Assembly (NCBI GenBank): GCA_019918135.1
Contig: WBZZ01006424.1
Span: 175,001 to 239,000 of the forward strand
DNA from: Paulinella micropora
Lineage: Eukaryota; Cercozoa; Imbricatea; Euglyphida; Paulinellidae
DNA length: 64,000 bases
Direction of reading: 5' to 3'
Shown here piece by piece: positions 42,401-51,138 of this stretch. The position numbers were made by a program, and so were the translations under genes. The notes under the pieces are model-generated. The model saw only the letters and a program-made list of their open reading frames with translations, had not been told where the DNA came from and did not search any database. Within the stretch, counting starts at the first letter, position 1; every line of letters begins with the position of its first letter.

Positions 42401-42627
42401 CTTCTATATTCAGAAAGATGGATGAGGGTGGTAGCATTGAAAACATCCAAGACTTCCAAATGAAGAAAATCCATTTGAACAGAAACAGCAAACAACAACA
42501 AGTCCCACACTTTAGCATTATACATATTTCAAATGTTAAAAAACAAGTTAATGAGAACAAATGGGCGGGTCGCAAGTTCATCAACGACAACGACAGCATT
42601 CCGCTCGGCTTTCAAATCAAAAGTTAA
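39491..42627 (+). pseudogene. Protein-primed family B DNA polymerase, interrupted
   Basis: Starts at 39491 (MSKPPLPPRPNKQYV). All family B landmarks can be read across frames: ExoI HYDLETF (about 40567), ExoII NGANFDHYF, ExoIII YLRNDVMGL, motif A DVVSLYPSAM (about 41408), motif B KLFMNSLYGKM and motif C YTDTDSLHI (about 42101). The spacing of motifs A and B allows the TPR insertions of protein-primed enzymes, the usual PLV/Polinton replicase. It is broken by frameshifts near 39665 and 41000 and by TGA 39791, TAA 41309, TGA 41756 and TAG 42226. Its stop abuts the stop of the convergent lipase gene. Confidence 0.85.
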
Positions 42628-43164
42628 TTATAAATATATATTTTTGGCTCCTTTACCCTTGAAGCTCCTAATAGTATGAACACCCCTCGTCGGCTTCACT
42701 GACTTAGTATTTGCAGCCGTAGCCCCTAACAATGATACGGGGTCGAATGCGGTTCGGTAGTTTGTCGTTAGCTTCGCCATAGTGAATGACCAGTCAGCTC
42801 TACATTATCCTTACCATATTTCTTTATGACCTCATTAACCAGCTTCTGTTCTTCTTTGTATCTAGGTGTTCTTTTCAATACTCCCTTTACCAATGCGACA
42901 TCTGTGAGTAAGTCTCGCTTATCCGCACTTCGCTACAATAGCTTTGACATCTTTTTCATACACTGTTGATTTTTCTTTGCTGGCGACTGGTTTCCATCCG
43001 TCAGCATCCTTTCTCTCTGACGAAGACAAATAGACATCCTCCGACAACTCCGCACTGCCTCCCTTTTATTTCTTATATTCTTCGCTCGCTTTTTTCAATG
43101 CTTCCTTGTAGCTTATCTTATGTTTGACGGAGTAAGCCTTAGCGAAGACAATCCGCTCGGACAT
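42628..43164 (-). pseudogene. Class 3-type lipase-like gene, decayed
   Basis: ATG at 43164 opens FAKAYSVKHKISYKEALKKA. After a TAA at 43066-43068, frames join as SEREDADGWKPVASKEKSTV, VYEKDVKAIVAK, then DLLTDVALVKGVLKRTPRY and VELTGHSL. This is the class 3 lipase pattern in which an A-x-RGT-x-n-DLLTD strand leads to the GHSLGG nucleophile elbow; the Ser is present, GG is garbled. TNYRTAFDPVSLLG then follows too soon, implying an internal deletion. Lipases of this type occur in PLVs and virophages and may help membrane entry or exit. Inference from motifs only. Confidence 0.6.
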
Positions 43165-43221
43165 CCTATATTAATTATTTAATTTTTTTATTTTTATACT
43201 CCCTACTATATACACCCTACT

Positions 43222-43499
43222 ATGACCGCCCTTACGAGACTGTACCAGAAGTTTGAACAACTCTCAATTGAAAACAAAAATAAATCATTTCTCTCGCAGA
43301 TGTTCACAAGGTAATCCACGACGAAATAAAAGCGATTGAAGAAAAGAGAAATGCTCAGCCGAAAGACACTTTTCATTTTGGTAAATACAAAGGCAAAAAA
43401 ATAGAAGATATCGCAAAGATTGATAAGCCATATATTGAATGGTTAGTTCGTCAGCCGTGGGTCCAGAATAAAGACGAATTGAAAAAGTATTTACCGTAG
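43222..43499 (+). pseudogene. DUF3820 / exonuclease-X-C-terminal-like small protein
   Basis: ATG at 43222 starts MTALTRLYQKFEQLSIENKN; a frameshift near 43300 leads to DTFHFGKYKGKKIEDIAKID followed by KPYIEWLVRQPWV. The FGKYKGK ... YIEWL pattern is that of the small domain found in DUF3820 proteins and at the C-terminus of exodeoxyribonuclease X-like proteins, linked to nucleic-acid processing. About 90 residues in all. It diverges from the lipase start at 43164. Confidence 0.5.
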
Positions 43500-43522
43500 G
43501 AGATGCATTTTACCTCTAATAT

Positions 43523-43837
43523 TTATTTCTTTTTTATTATTCGCAATAGTGCTTTCTGTTTGTGAAAGTCGCTAAACTTGGTAAAATGCGTTTCTTTCAA
43601 AATGTTGTCTTCAACTTCTACTTCTCTATTCACTTCAAGGTCTTGTTTAAGGATATCTTTGAATTGTATTATGTCAAAGTGGTGGTCTACGTGGACATCA
43701 ACCCGCCCATATATATCGCCACTTATTTCGCATATGTATCTGGGTTCCACGAATACATCAATAGCCATAAGGTCTAGATATTCTTGTATTTGCGGTCTTA
43801 TCGTATTCCTGCTCGCATCTTTCAACACTGTTGCCAT
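43523..43837 (-). CDS. Unknown PLV protein
   Basis: 104 residues from ATG at 43837 (MATVLKDASRNTIRPQIQEY). It has a beta-rich middle (YICEISGDIYGRVDVHVDHH) and a charged helical tail. No family is recognised. It follows the DUF3223-type gene by 12 bases on the same strand, so the two are probably co-transcribed. Confidence 0.5.
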   Translation of the reverse strand: MATVLKDASRNTIRPQIQEYLDLMAIDVFVEPRYICEISGDIYGRVDVHVDHHFDIIQFKDILKQDLEVNREVEVEDNILKETHFTKFSDFHKQKALLRIIKKK

Positions 43838-43849
43838 TTTTTTGTTTCG

Positions 43850-44128
43850 CTAAGTCCTATGAGCGTCAACACAGAAATTCCACGAAAACGGCTTACCATT
43901 TACACGAAAGTGTTTACTTCCTGTTGTCAAATTACTTTCAACATCAATGATGCCATCTTTTAGACCTGGGTGATGGGTTAACAGGTCTCGCACGAAATTG
44001 CTATCTTCTGGGTTTAGTCTTTCACCATCGCTATATTTGCTTATAAGTCTTCTTATGTGGGTTTTGATAGATGCTTTTGTTAGAAACCTCTTACCCCCCA
44101 CAACATACAACTTCCGATAATAAAACAT
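43850..44128 (-). CDS. DUF3223 (DCL-like) protein
   Basis: 92 residues (MFYYRKLYVVGGKRFLTKAS). The pattern FVRDLLTHHPGLKDGIIDVE, then a conserved strand with KHFRVNGKPFSWNFCVDA fits the DUF3223 family, known from plant DCL proteins and several large DNA viruses and related to RNA handling in plastids. Full domain length, no break. Role in the virus is unknown. It lies between the structural gene and an unknown ORF, all on the minus strand. Confidence 0.6.
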   Translation of the reverse strand: MFYYRKLYVVGGKRFLTKASIKTHIRRLISKYSDGERLNPEDSNFVRDLLTHHPGLKDGIIDVESNLTTGSKHFRVNGKPFSWNFCVDAHRT

Positions 44129-44169
44129 ATTACTATATTATATTAGAAAAAAAATATTACGAAAATTAA

Positions 44170-45356
44170 TTATTGATCTTCTAAGAAATTCACAATAACA
44201 CTCACATTTCCTCCATTATTCGGAGTTGATACAGACTTTTGTAAAAATGTTAGATTTTCACCAGGTGCGAGTTGTGTGTCGTAAGTTCGCAGGTCAATAA
44301 GCTGGCTAGAAGTAGCATTAACAAAAAGCTTAACAATGACGTCCGTTATAACGGCAACACCAAGGGCGGTCGCACTGGTGTCCTTTGACATGATTGAAGT
44401 TTTGGAATCAATATCCGCGAAGTTCTCCGCCGTACGTGCTCCAGTCGTTTTCATAATTCGCACTATGTTAACCTTATTGTCTTCGTTTGATATGCTCACG
44501 AGAGATGGGTAAACAGTTGAATAATTAATCGCATCACCATCAAAATTTGTTTTATTTTTTATGCTGAGAATTGGGCTTTCAGTAGTGCTAGCTTGTTTAC
44601 TTCCTTCCGCTTCGTTTGATATGCTTGAATTTATAGTGTTGGGTCTCTCAATAAACATACTACAACTAGCCGTTTTCAAACTTTGTATTCCAGTTCCAGC
44701 ACCATAATTTCTAATACGAGCAACAAAAGGGAGAGTTGTATTTCGCTCACTCACACCAGTTTAATAGCACCAAATCCTAAATATTGGAATTGAATTTGAA
44801 ATACATTTCCTGTGCTCCAAACTAAGGCAGGCATATCGGCACTTCCATCACACGGGTCATCCCAGTCTGCTTGTGCTATAAGAGTGATTGCTCCTCCCTT
44901 ACAATGTGCAATATGTAAGCCTATCGTCCTTTCTTTGTAAAAGCAGAATCCATTTTGTAGATTATTGTCGCCAATACCAATGAATGAATAATAATCTTTA
45001 GTTTCATCAGTATTCCATAAGGTGGTGAAGCGACACAGGACCCCCATACCAGTTCTGTATTTTATTCTTTTTTTGCTTTCCATTATCGCATTAGCGGTAG
45101 CTTTTGTTTCTGTTTTTAATTCAGCCATATTCTCATTAAATGCTACTGTCGCATTAGTTTGAGTTAATGTCCATATCCGTGTATTAATGGTGTATGGAAA
45201 GATTTCCTGTAATACTGGAGTTAATGAACTGGTTAATGCTTCACCAAAGGCGGTTTTCATATTATGGGTTTCAATATGACCATCATACCAGACCTTTAGG
45301 TTTACAAAATCTCCGCCTGGATTTTCTGCAACTAAATTTCGTTGGGGAGTGTTCAT
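44170..45356 (-). pseudogene. Virion structural-like protein, split by a frameshift
   Basis: ATG at 45356 (MNTPQRNLVAENPGGDF). Notable motifs: MGVLCRFTTLW, YYSFIGIGD, a GFCFYKERTIGLHIAH segment and YLGFGAIKL at the end of the first frame (45362-44751); coding then continues in the next frame as ERNTTLPFVARIRNYGAG to VSVIVNFLEDQ (44170). The second frame has no ATG (GTG only) and begins exactly at an AAA run, so both are one ~395-residue gene. The IGIGD and LGFG motif pair recalls spike or tail-like proteins seen in PLVs and large algal viruses. The family name is not certain. Confidence 0.6.
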
Positions 45357-45457
45357 TCGCACCTCCGGTTCTTTGGTGAAGGTTCATACATTATCAAAAA
45401 AATGAAGAATCTATCAAAAATTAATTACCTCCTCTTACCTGGGTTATGAGATAGTAA

Positions 45458-46005
45458 TTACATTTCCTTCACACTCACAGTCCGCTGAGTAATAGCCAGA
45501 GTGCAGTGAGAATGGACTTTGTTTCGGCAGGTTCCAATAAACTCCCATCGCCGTTCCTGAGTTAAGTCAAGCCCGCTAATCTCGTTCTGGTCCTTGCTCC
45601 ACAGTGGGCGGTTGTTGTCCCAGCAATTAGCATAAACCCAGTTGTATTGATACACATTAGAATTCATCAAGGCACTACCCTCCAACCTCGGCTTCATAAT
45701 CATGTAGTCCTCAAGATTAGCCACAGATACATCAAATTCTTCCTGTCTCGCTCCGTCAAGGCTAGTGTAAAACGAGACAACCTTTCGCTTAGCATTAGCA
45801 ACAACAGCACCCGTAGCAGACCGCTCATCATTTACATCATTGTCATAAGCGGTATTTACACTTTCAGCAGAATGAAACACACTGTGATAAATCTTCTTCA
45901 ACCTCTGCCCGTGCCCGCGCGGTCAAATCGCAAAATAATGTTTTGGTTTTCAGTATCTTTACCATCGCTAGCAGTTCCGATAGTATTCTTATACACCTGC
46001 GCACT
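45458..46005 (-). pseudogene. Major capsid protein (double jelly-roll type), C-terminal part only
   Basis: From the junction at about 46005 the frame reads VYKNTIGTASDGKD and LRFDRAGTGRG, shifts by one base near 45901, and continues KKIYHSVFHSAES, KVVSFYTSLDGARQEEFDV, YQYNWVYANCWDNNRPLW and ends HCTLAITQRTVSVKEM. These resemble the second barrel and C-terminus of PLV/virophage-type capsid proteins (conserved ITQRT-type end). The N-terminal half is missing, cut exactly where the GC-rich F-box gene begins. It forms the icosahedral shell in intact viruses. Confidence 0.65.
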
Positions 46006-46361
46006 CGGCCCTGCTCCCACCACACGGGCTCGTCCATGGCGGCGAACAGGCGCTTGAGCAACACGAAGTTGTACAGCCGGGAGTCACGGTAGCAGCCCGG
46101 GAGGAATTGCACGGCGTGGTGCCAGCTCTGGCTCACGAGCGCGAGCGTCCCCACCACCCGGCGGTTGGCCAGCCGTGGCTCTGGCCGAGCCGGCGCGGCT
46201 AAGTGTACGACAAACGCCAAGAGGTGGCGCAGCAGGTCGGTGCCGAGGGCGCGGAACCCAGCGCCGCTGGCACGGCTGGCGGTCGGGGCGGTGGTGGTGG
46301 TCGGCGCAGCGTACGGGTGGAAGCGGTGCGGCTGGCGGCGGGGTGTGGTAGGTCTAGGCAT
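46006..46361 (-). pseudogene. F-box protein, truncated by the PLV junction
   Basis: ATG at 46361 (MPRPTTPRRQPHRFHPYAAP). The F-box region (LGTDLLRHLLAFVVHL ... LALVSQSWHHAVQFLPGC) and LLKRLFAAMDEPVWWEQGRV align nearly residue by residue with the longer gene at 47150-48472. Identity ends at about 46005, where PLV capsid coding begins; the frame's further 45 residues are antisense or shifted capsid sequence. F-box proteins recruit targets to SCF ubiquitin ligases and occur in several giant viruses. Confidence 0.8.
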
Positions 46362-47149
46362 GGTTGTACTTGGTGGCTTCGTGCCGTCACCTTTTGTGCC
46401 AGCGCCACGACGGAGCGCAGCCGGGTGGGAGGGGGCACGCGCCCCTCCCCCTCCTCGCGCGCCAGGTGCGCGCGCGGCGCCAGGTGCACACGCACCGGTG
46501 CAGGTGTGCGCCGCCTATCGCGCGCGCGGCGCCTCTCCCCCTGGCGCCGCCGCGGCCTTGCCACCGCGGCCTCGCCGCCGCTGCCTCGCCACTGCCGGGT
46601 ACCGTCCCTACGGGTAACAGAGCACGTCGAGGCGGAGCCGGGCGGGGAGGAGGACTGGAGCCGGAGGCTTGCTTGGAGCAATACCTCTCTACACTGAGAG
46701 CCTCGAGGTCGACGGGTGCAAGCCGGGGGGAAGGCCACTGCTTCTCCCCTAGGCACCACCGCCACGGGGAGAGGGGCGGGCCCTGGAGGAGGTTTTGACC
46801 GACCGAGGCTCTACCCCAGGCTGAACGCTCTCCGGAGGCCACGTGGGGCTGACACCGACCCAAGGCCTTGACTGGCCTTCGCTGGTCCACGCCACCAGCC
46901 GGACGTGTTCCTTTTCCCCCCCAAGATGGCACACTAGGTTATCGCAACCGGCCTTCCTCCCCTGGCTGTACCGGACGTGCTTGGACCCCCGAAGTAAGCA
47001 GCGGGCTCCCGCTACGAACGCACCCGGCCCCCGGCCTTACTAAACAGAGCGTTTTTTTACTCCGGGCCCCTAACTCCGGCTGCCGGGCTACAGTCTGGGA
47101 ATTGACATTTTTTTTAATGAAATAGAGAACTTGGTGGCTCAGAGTGCAA
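46362..47149. other. GC-rich spacer with a remnant of the 48962-50658 gene
   Basis: No intact gene. At 46774-46877 the sequence GGGCGGGCCCTGGAGG ... GGCCACGTGG ... CTGACACCGAC is a degraded copy of 50170-50270. Its position, divergent from the truncated F-box gene, repeats the arrangement of the intact pair downstream, so this is a decayed duplicate. Many overlapping open frames are GC artefacts. Confidence 0.6.
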
Positions 47150-48472
47150 TCAGAGTGCAATCACGTGGCTACCTTCGAAAGGGTTGCGAGCGGTGGCTAC
47201 CCAGCCCTTAAACTTGCCCCCCCACTGACTCAGCACGAGTTCCTGGCTAAAGGCAAAGGCTAGCGGCGCCAGCCGAGGGCCTTCATACTCGAGCACGTCC
47301 CAGATCAGCTGCTGGTGCCAGGGCCGCGCGTTCCACTCGAGGTACTGCACCAACGCGGGCGCCCACACGAACGCTGCTTGCTCCACCACGGGGCGGGGGG
47401 CTCCGCCCACTTCCTGGTAGCTGCCGTCCGCCTGCCTCACGAGCTCGACGCCCTGGCGCGAGTACTGGCAGCCCTTGACGGCCCGCAGCACCGAACCGTC
47501 GCCCAACGCGTGCGTCAGCGCCACGCCAACACCTACCTCGCTGCCGAGGCCCGTGACCGCACTCACCACCCCGTGGCCAATCAAAACGAGCTGCTGTGGC
47601 GACCACCACTGCAGCGGAGCGTGGAAGCGCCTCCGCGGGACGCGCAGCGGCCTAGGGACCCGCGGCGGCCTGGGGGGCGCGTGCTGGCCGGCCGGCCGCT
47701 GCCGGGCCGCGGTGGCGGAGCCCAGCGTGCCGCACGGCCACCGGACCCTGAGCGACCTCCACTCGTGGTGCGCAGACAGGAAAGAGGGCGCGTTGGTCGC
47801 CAGTAGCTGTTGCGTCAGGAACAGGAGTTCTTCCGCGTCACGGTGCCTGGCCAGGTACCAGGCGACGGCCTCGCTGTGTACGTACACGGTAGTAGTCGCG
47901 CCGTCGGCCTCCTCGAAGCGCCCCTCTGCCACGTACAAACGCCGCTCTTCCCGGCGCAGCCGCTGCCCGTCCGGCAAGAGCCAGCCCGGGAACAGCGTCG
48001 GCACGCGGGCCACCTGCGCCGGGGCGAATAGCGCGGTCACGGCGCCCTCGGCCAGCAGCTCGTCGTCGCGCCCGGTAGCAAACACGGTGCTCACGCGGGC
48101 CGGTTCCCACCACCTGGGCTCGTCCATGGCGGCGAACAGGCGCTTGAGTAACACGAAGTTGTACAGCAGGGAGTCACGGTAGCAGCCCGGGAGGAATTGC
48201 ACGGCGTGGTGCCAGCTCTTGTCCACGAGCGCGAGCGTCCCCGCCACCCGGCGGTTGGCCAGCCTGGGCTCCGGCCTAGCCGGCGCGGCTAGGTGGACCG
48301 CGAACGCCAAGATGTGGCGCAGCAGGTCGGTGCCGAGGGCGCAGAACCCAGTGCCGCCAGAGCGGCCAGCGGCGGCGGTCGGGGCGGTCGCGGCCGGTGC
48401 CTTGGCGCTTGGCGCGGGGTACGGGTGGAAGCGGCGCGGCTGGCGGCGGGAGTTGGTGGCCTTCTTCAGCAT
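47150..48472 (-). CDS. F-box-containing protein
   Basis: 440 residues from ATG at 48472 (MLKKATNSRRQPRRFHPYPA); this start is preferred over the frame's 5' extension because the truncated paralogue at 46361 starts at the same place. The F-box spans about residues 45-95 (LGTDLLRHILAFAVHLAAPA ... LALVDKSWHHAVQFLPG). The C-terminal ~300 residues are of unknown fold, with RLYVAEGRFEEADG, a Pro/Arg-rich segment near residue 260 and VQYLEWNARPWHQQLIWD. By analogy it may supply target specificity to a host SCF ubiquitin ligase. A minus-strand ATTAAA lies past the stop at about 47115. Confidence 0.75.
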   Translation of the reverse strand: MLKKATNSRRQPRRFHPYPAPSAKAPAATAPTAAAGRSGGTGFCALGTDLLRHILAFAVHLAAPARPEPRLANRRVAGTLALVDKSWHHAVQFLPGCYRDSLLYNFVLLKRLFAAMDEPRWWEPARVSTVFATGRDDELLAEGAVTALFAPAQVARVPTLFPGWLLPDGQRLRREERRLYVAEGRFEEADGATTTVYVHSEAVAWYLARHRDAEELLFLTQQLLATNAPSFLSAHHEWRSLRVRWPCGTLGSATAARQRPAGQHAPPRPPRVPRPLRVPRRRFHAPLQWWSPQQLVLIGHGVVSAVTGLGSEVGVGVALTHALGDGSVLRAVKGCQYSRQGVELVRQADGSYQEVGGAPRPVVEQAAFVWAPALVQYLEWNARPWHQQLIWDVLEYEGPRLAPLAFAFSQELVLSQWGGKFKGWVATARNPFEGSHVIAL

Positions 48473-48961
48473 AGCGGTGTTGGGGTACTTGGACTGGGGG
48501 CAGGGAGATCTTTTGTGCCAGAGCCACGGCGGTACGCAGCCGAGAGGGGGGCGCGCGCTCCCCGGCGTGCGCCCGTCGCCATGCGCCGCAGCGGACGCGC
48601 GCGCCGACAGACACGGGGGGGGGGGCGCCACACACGTGGACGCGTGACCGCGCGCGCGTGGTCACGTTGGTAGGGGGCGGCGCGCGCCGTCGGGGACGCG
48701 CCGTCGGGGAGAGGGAGCCCCACACACGGCCATGTGAGCCCGCGCGCGCGGTCACACGGACGAGACGAGGAAGGGGGCGGCGTCGTCGGGGGGGGGGGGG
48801 GCGCACCGGGCACGTGACCGGGCGCGGGAGAGGAGAGCCTGCCCCCGGCCCGGCCGCTTCCTTCTGCCCCCCCCCCCTCTCCCCCCTGCCACGATTCCCC
48901 GCGGCACTGCTCCCGTGGCGCGGGAGTGACAGTACTAGGCCAAAGCGTTGCGTGCGGGTTC
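48473..48961. promoter_or_regulatory. Divergent spacer with poly-G/poly-C runs
   Basis: 490 bp between the F-box start and the plus-strand gene at 48962. It contains a G12-type run (about 48790), a C9-type run (about 48869) and alternating CGCGCG tracts. Likely a bidirectional promoter region; no defined motif. Confidence 0.4.
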
Positions 48962-50658
48962 ATGGCGGAGCAAGGGCCCCCCAAGCGGCTCAAGGCCGCG
49001 ACAGATTATCCCCTGCGACACGACCCCGGCGCTCGCTGTGCACTGTGCTTTGATTGCCCAGCTACGCAGTGGCTGGCTCAAGCCTTGTGCGAAAAGAGTA
49101 AAAAAGACCTGTCCACCAGGGGCTTTACCGTTGCCCAGCTCACCGCCGAGAATATCCTGTACCTCTATGCGCGGCCACTAGACCCCGTGCTCAATGCGGG
49201 GCCATTAAACGCCGGGCCCGAGAATCCCGCAGACTACCAACGCCTGGACCTCTTTGATCAAGTGCTGCGCTCGGCTCCGGACAGACTGCAGGTGGTGATA
49301 GTCGCCACGGGGACAGGTATCGAAGAAACGTTGGCCGAGCAGGCCTCCAAACGGCTGTGGATGTTCGTGAAGCTGTTAGCGCGCTGGAAGCATACCAAGG
49401 GCTTGGCCTTGGGCTCGTACCAGCAGCTCGGCTCCCTGATCACACGGCTCAGACACAGCTCCAGGCACGGCTCCCAACCCGATAGACCCCCAAGCTTTGC
49501 GATAGCGCACATCAGTCAACCTCTAAAGGACTGCTCCCGGGACGGCAGCTCCCCTTTAGAGAGGTGGCTCGAAAAGACGCTGTGGAGGGCGCTCAAGTCT
49601 GAGTTCAAGGGTTTCGACGATGTCCAAGTTCCAGACGCACAAAATCTTTTCGACGCAACGCGAGTCCTGTGGTGGTGGGGCAAACAGATGCTGGACGATG
49701 GCTACGTAGCTCACGCGTTGTTAGTTCACGCGTTGTCACTGGCGCGAGGGTCACGAAGACCACGCGTGTTGGGCCCTGCCGACGTGAAGCTGGCAATACA
49801 GGAGCCGGACGACGCTATGGGTCCTCGTGAATTGGACAAATGGAAGATGTTCGACACCACTGTGCTCCACAATGTCCGCACCTTCAGACCCAATCGCCGC
49901 CTCTTCCGGGTACAGTCTGTGCTAGTACGAGAAGGGGATGGTGAGCAGGATATTGATGAGGACTGGAGCAAGATACTGACTAAACTATTGGAGAACCACC
50001 CCGATGCTGAAAGTCTGGAAGCCGATGGATGCCTGGATTCTGCCACTGAGGTTCGGGTCTGGTACCCAACACAGAGCGCCTGTTCTAGTTTACGGCTGGC
50101 TTTATGGAACATGACCGAGCTGACGATATCGTGGAAAAAGCCACTGATCCCCCTAAGCGCCACCGCGAAGGCGCGGGCCCTGGAGGTTTTGACACTTGAT
50201 AGGCTACAACAGGTTATACTCTCTCCGGATGCCACGTGGCCTGACACCGACCGAGAGTTTCGACTGACCGTGGATTGTGAACGCTACCAGCCGGACGAGG
50301 GCGGGGCTCCCATCACGGATGCTGAGGGGGGCTCAGGGTTATTCACGCTGACGACAGCGGGCCACTGCCCAACGTGGTGATTACCCTACGTTCTACGAAG
50401 CCGCAAGGAGACAAGCCTCTGTTTCTTCAGCTGGAGAGGTTTAGGGCCAAGTCTGTCTGCCTCCAAGGCACAGACGGTGACCTCGCCGAAGCAGCACAAG
50501 TCCGGAACTTTCGGCGCGTCAGACTCCGCCTAGTGGATATGCAAGGCGTGACAATTATCAAGGCTCGGCACCTGCGCCTGTATCCGGTGGACTTAGCCTA
50601 CGACGCAATGAGGCTAGCGGTAAACTTAGACAACTGTGTGGTAGAACGCGGCGGGTAA
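48962..50658 (+). pseudogene. Unknown gene paired with F-box gene; possible histone-fold-like segment
   Basis: ATG at 48962 (MAEQGPPKRLKAATDYPLRH). One frame to 50380 gives 472 residues; a frameshift near 50350 (GPLPNV|VITLRSTKP) carries on to 50658, so the full product is about 565 residues. A Cys segment CALCFDCPATQW is at about residues 20-31. AHALLVHALSLARGSRRPRV followed by LGPADVKLAIQEPDD resembles helix 2-3 of H2A/H3-like histones (R-x-x-P-x-D-x-x-L-A-I). This is weak. C-terminal repeated beta strands could form an LRR-like array. ATTAAAAAA at about 50855 could be its poly(A) signal. Confidence 0.55.
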
Positions 50659-51138
50659 GAGGGCTGGAAGGGGAAGGGGAGGACGGGCAGAGTGTGCTTT
50701 CTCTGCTACGCCACCGGGGGGGGGCCGGCCGGCGGCGGAGAAAGAGCTGCGGGGGCCGAGACTGGCATCCAGCAGGCGGTTTTTCCAGCACTCCTCCTCC
50801 GTGGTGCCTAGCCAGCGAGCAAGAGAATGGGAGTACCAGCGTAAGCAAACCTGATTAAAAAAGCCAGGGCGCTACACAAGCTGGGGCCCGGGTACGGGGT
50901 AGGCCCCCTCCCTCTGTCCGGGCCTGCGGGTCCGCGCAAACTTTTTTTTACGGGGGGCAGTCCGTCCCTTTGCTGCCGGCCGGAGAATTCGGGCCGGCCG
51001 CCGCTGCTGCGCCGAGCGGCCCGGAGCTAGGGTGCACAACTTGGTGGTTTTTATTGAAAAGACTGAATCCTGAATCAGAGTAGTCCTCCCTAACGCGGGC
51101 CCGGCTTGCTCCCTGTCAGTGTGCGCGGGACTGCTGGC
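50659..51138. other. Convergent spacer, 3' ends of two genes
   Basis: Contains the ATTAAA-type signal of the plus-strand gene (about 50855), G- and C-rich runs, and, on the minus strand, AATAAAAACCACC (about 51043), the likely poly(A) signal of the next gene. No gene. Confidence 0.5.

Larger units (their letters stand above)
38460..46005. mobile_element. Polinton-like virus remnant, right segment
   Basis: AT-rich segment with small basic ORFs, a protein-primed polymerase, lipase, DUF3223-type protein, structural protein and capsid C-terminus. It ends abruptly at about 46005 inside an F-box gene of the GC-rich block, while its capsid gene is cut at the same point. It complements the gene set of the left segment. 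Confidence 0.75.

Noticed and set aside
39491..42627. Alternative genetic code explaining stops in the polymerase
   Set aside because: TGA, TAA and TAG all occur and frameshifts accompany them; decay is simpler.
44170..44754. Independent gene starting at GTG 44754
   Set aside because: No ATG, and motifs continue from the preceding ORF; treated as one frameshifted gene.
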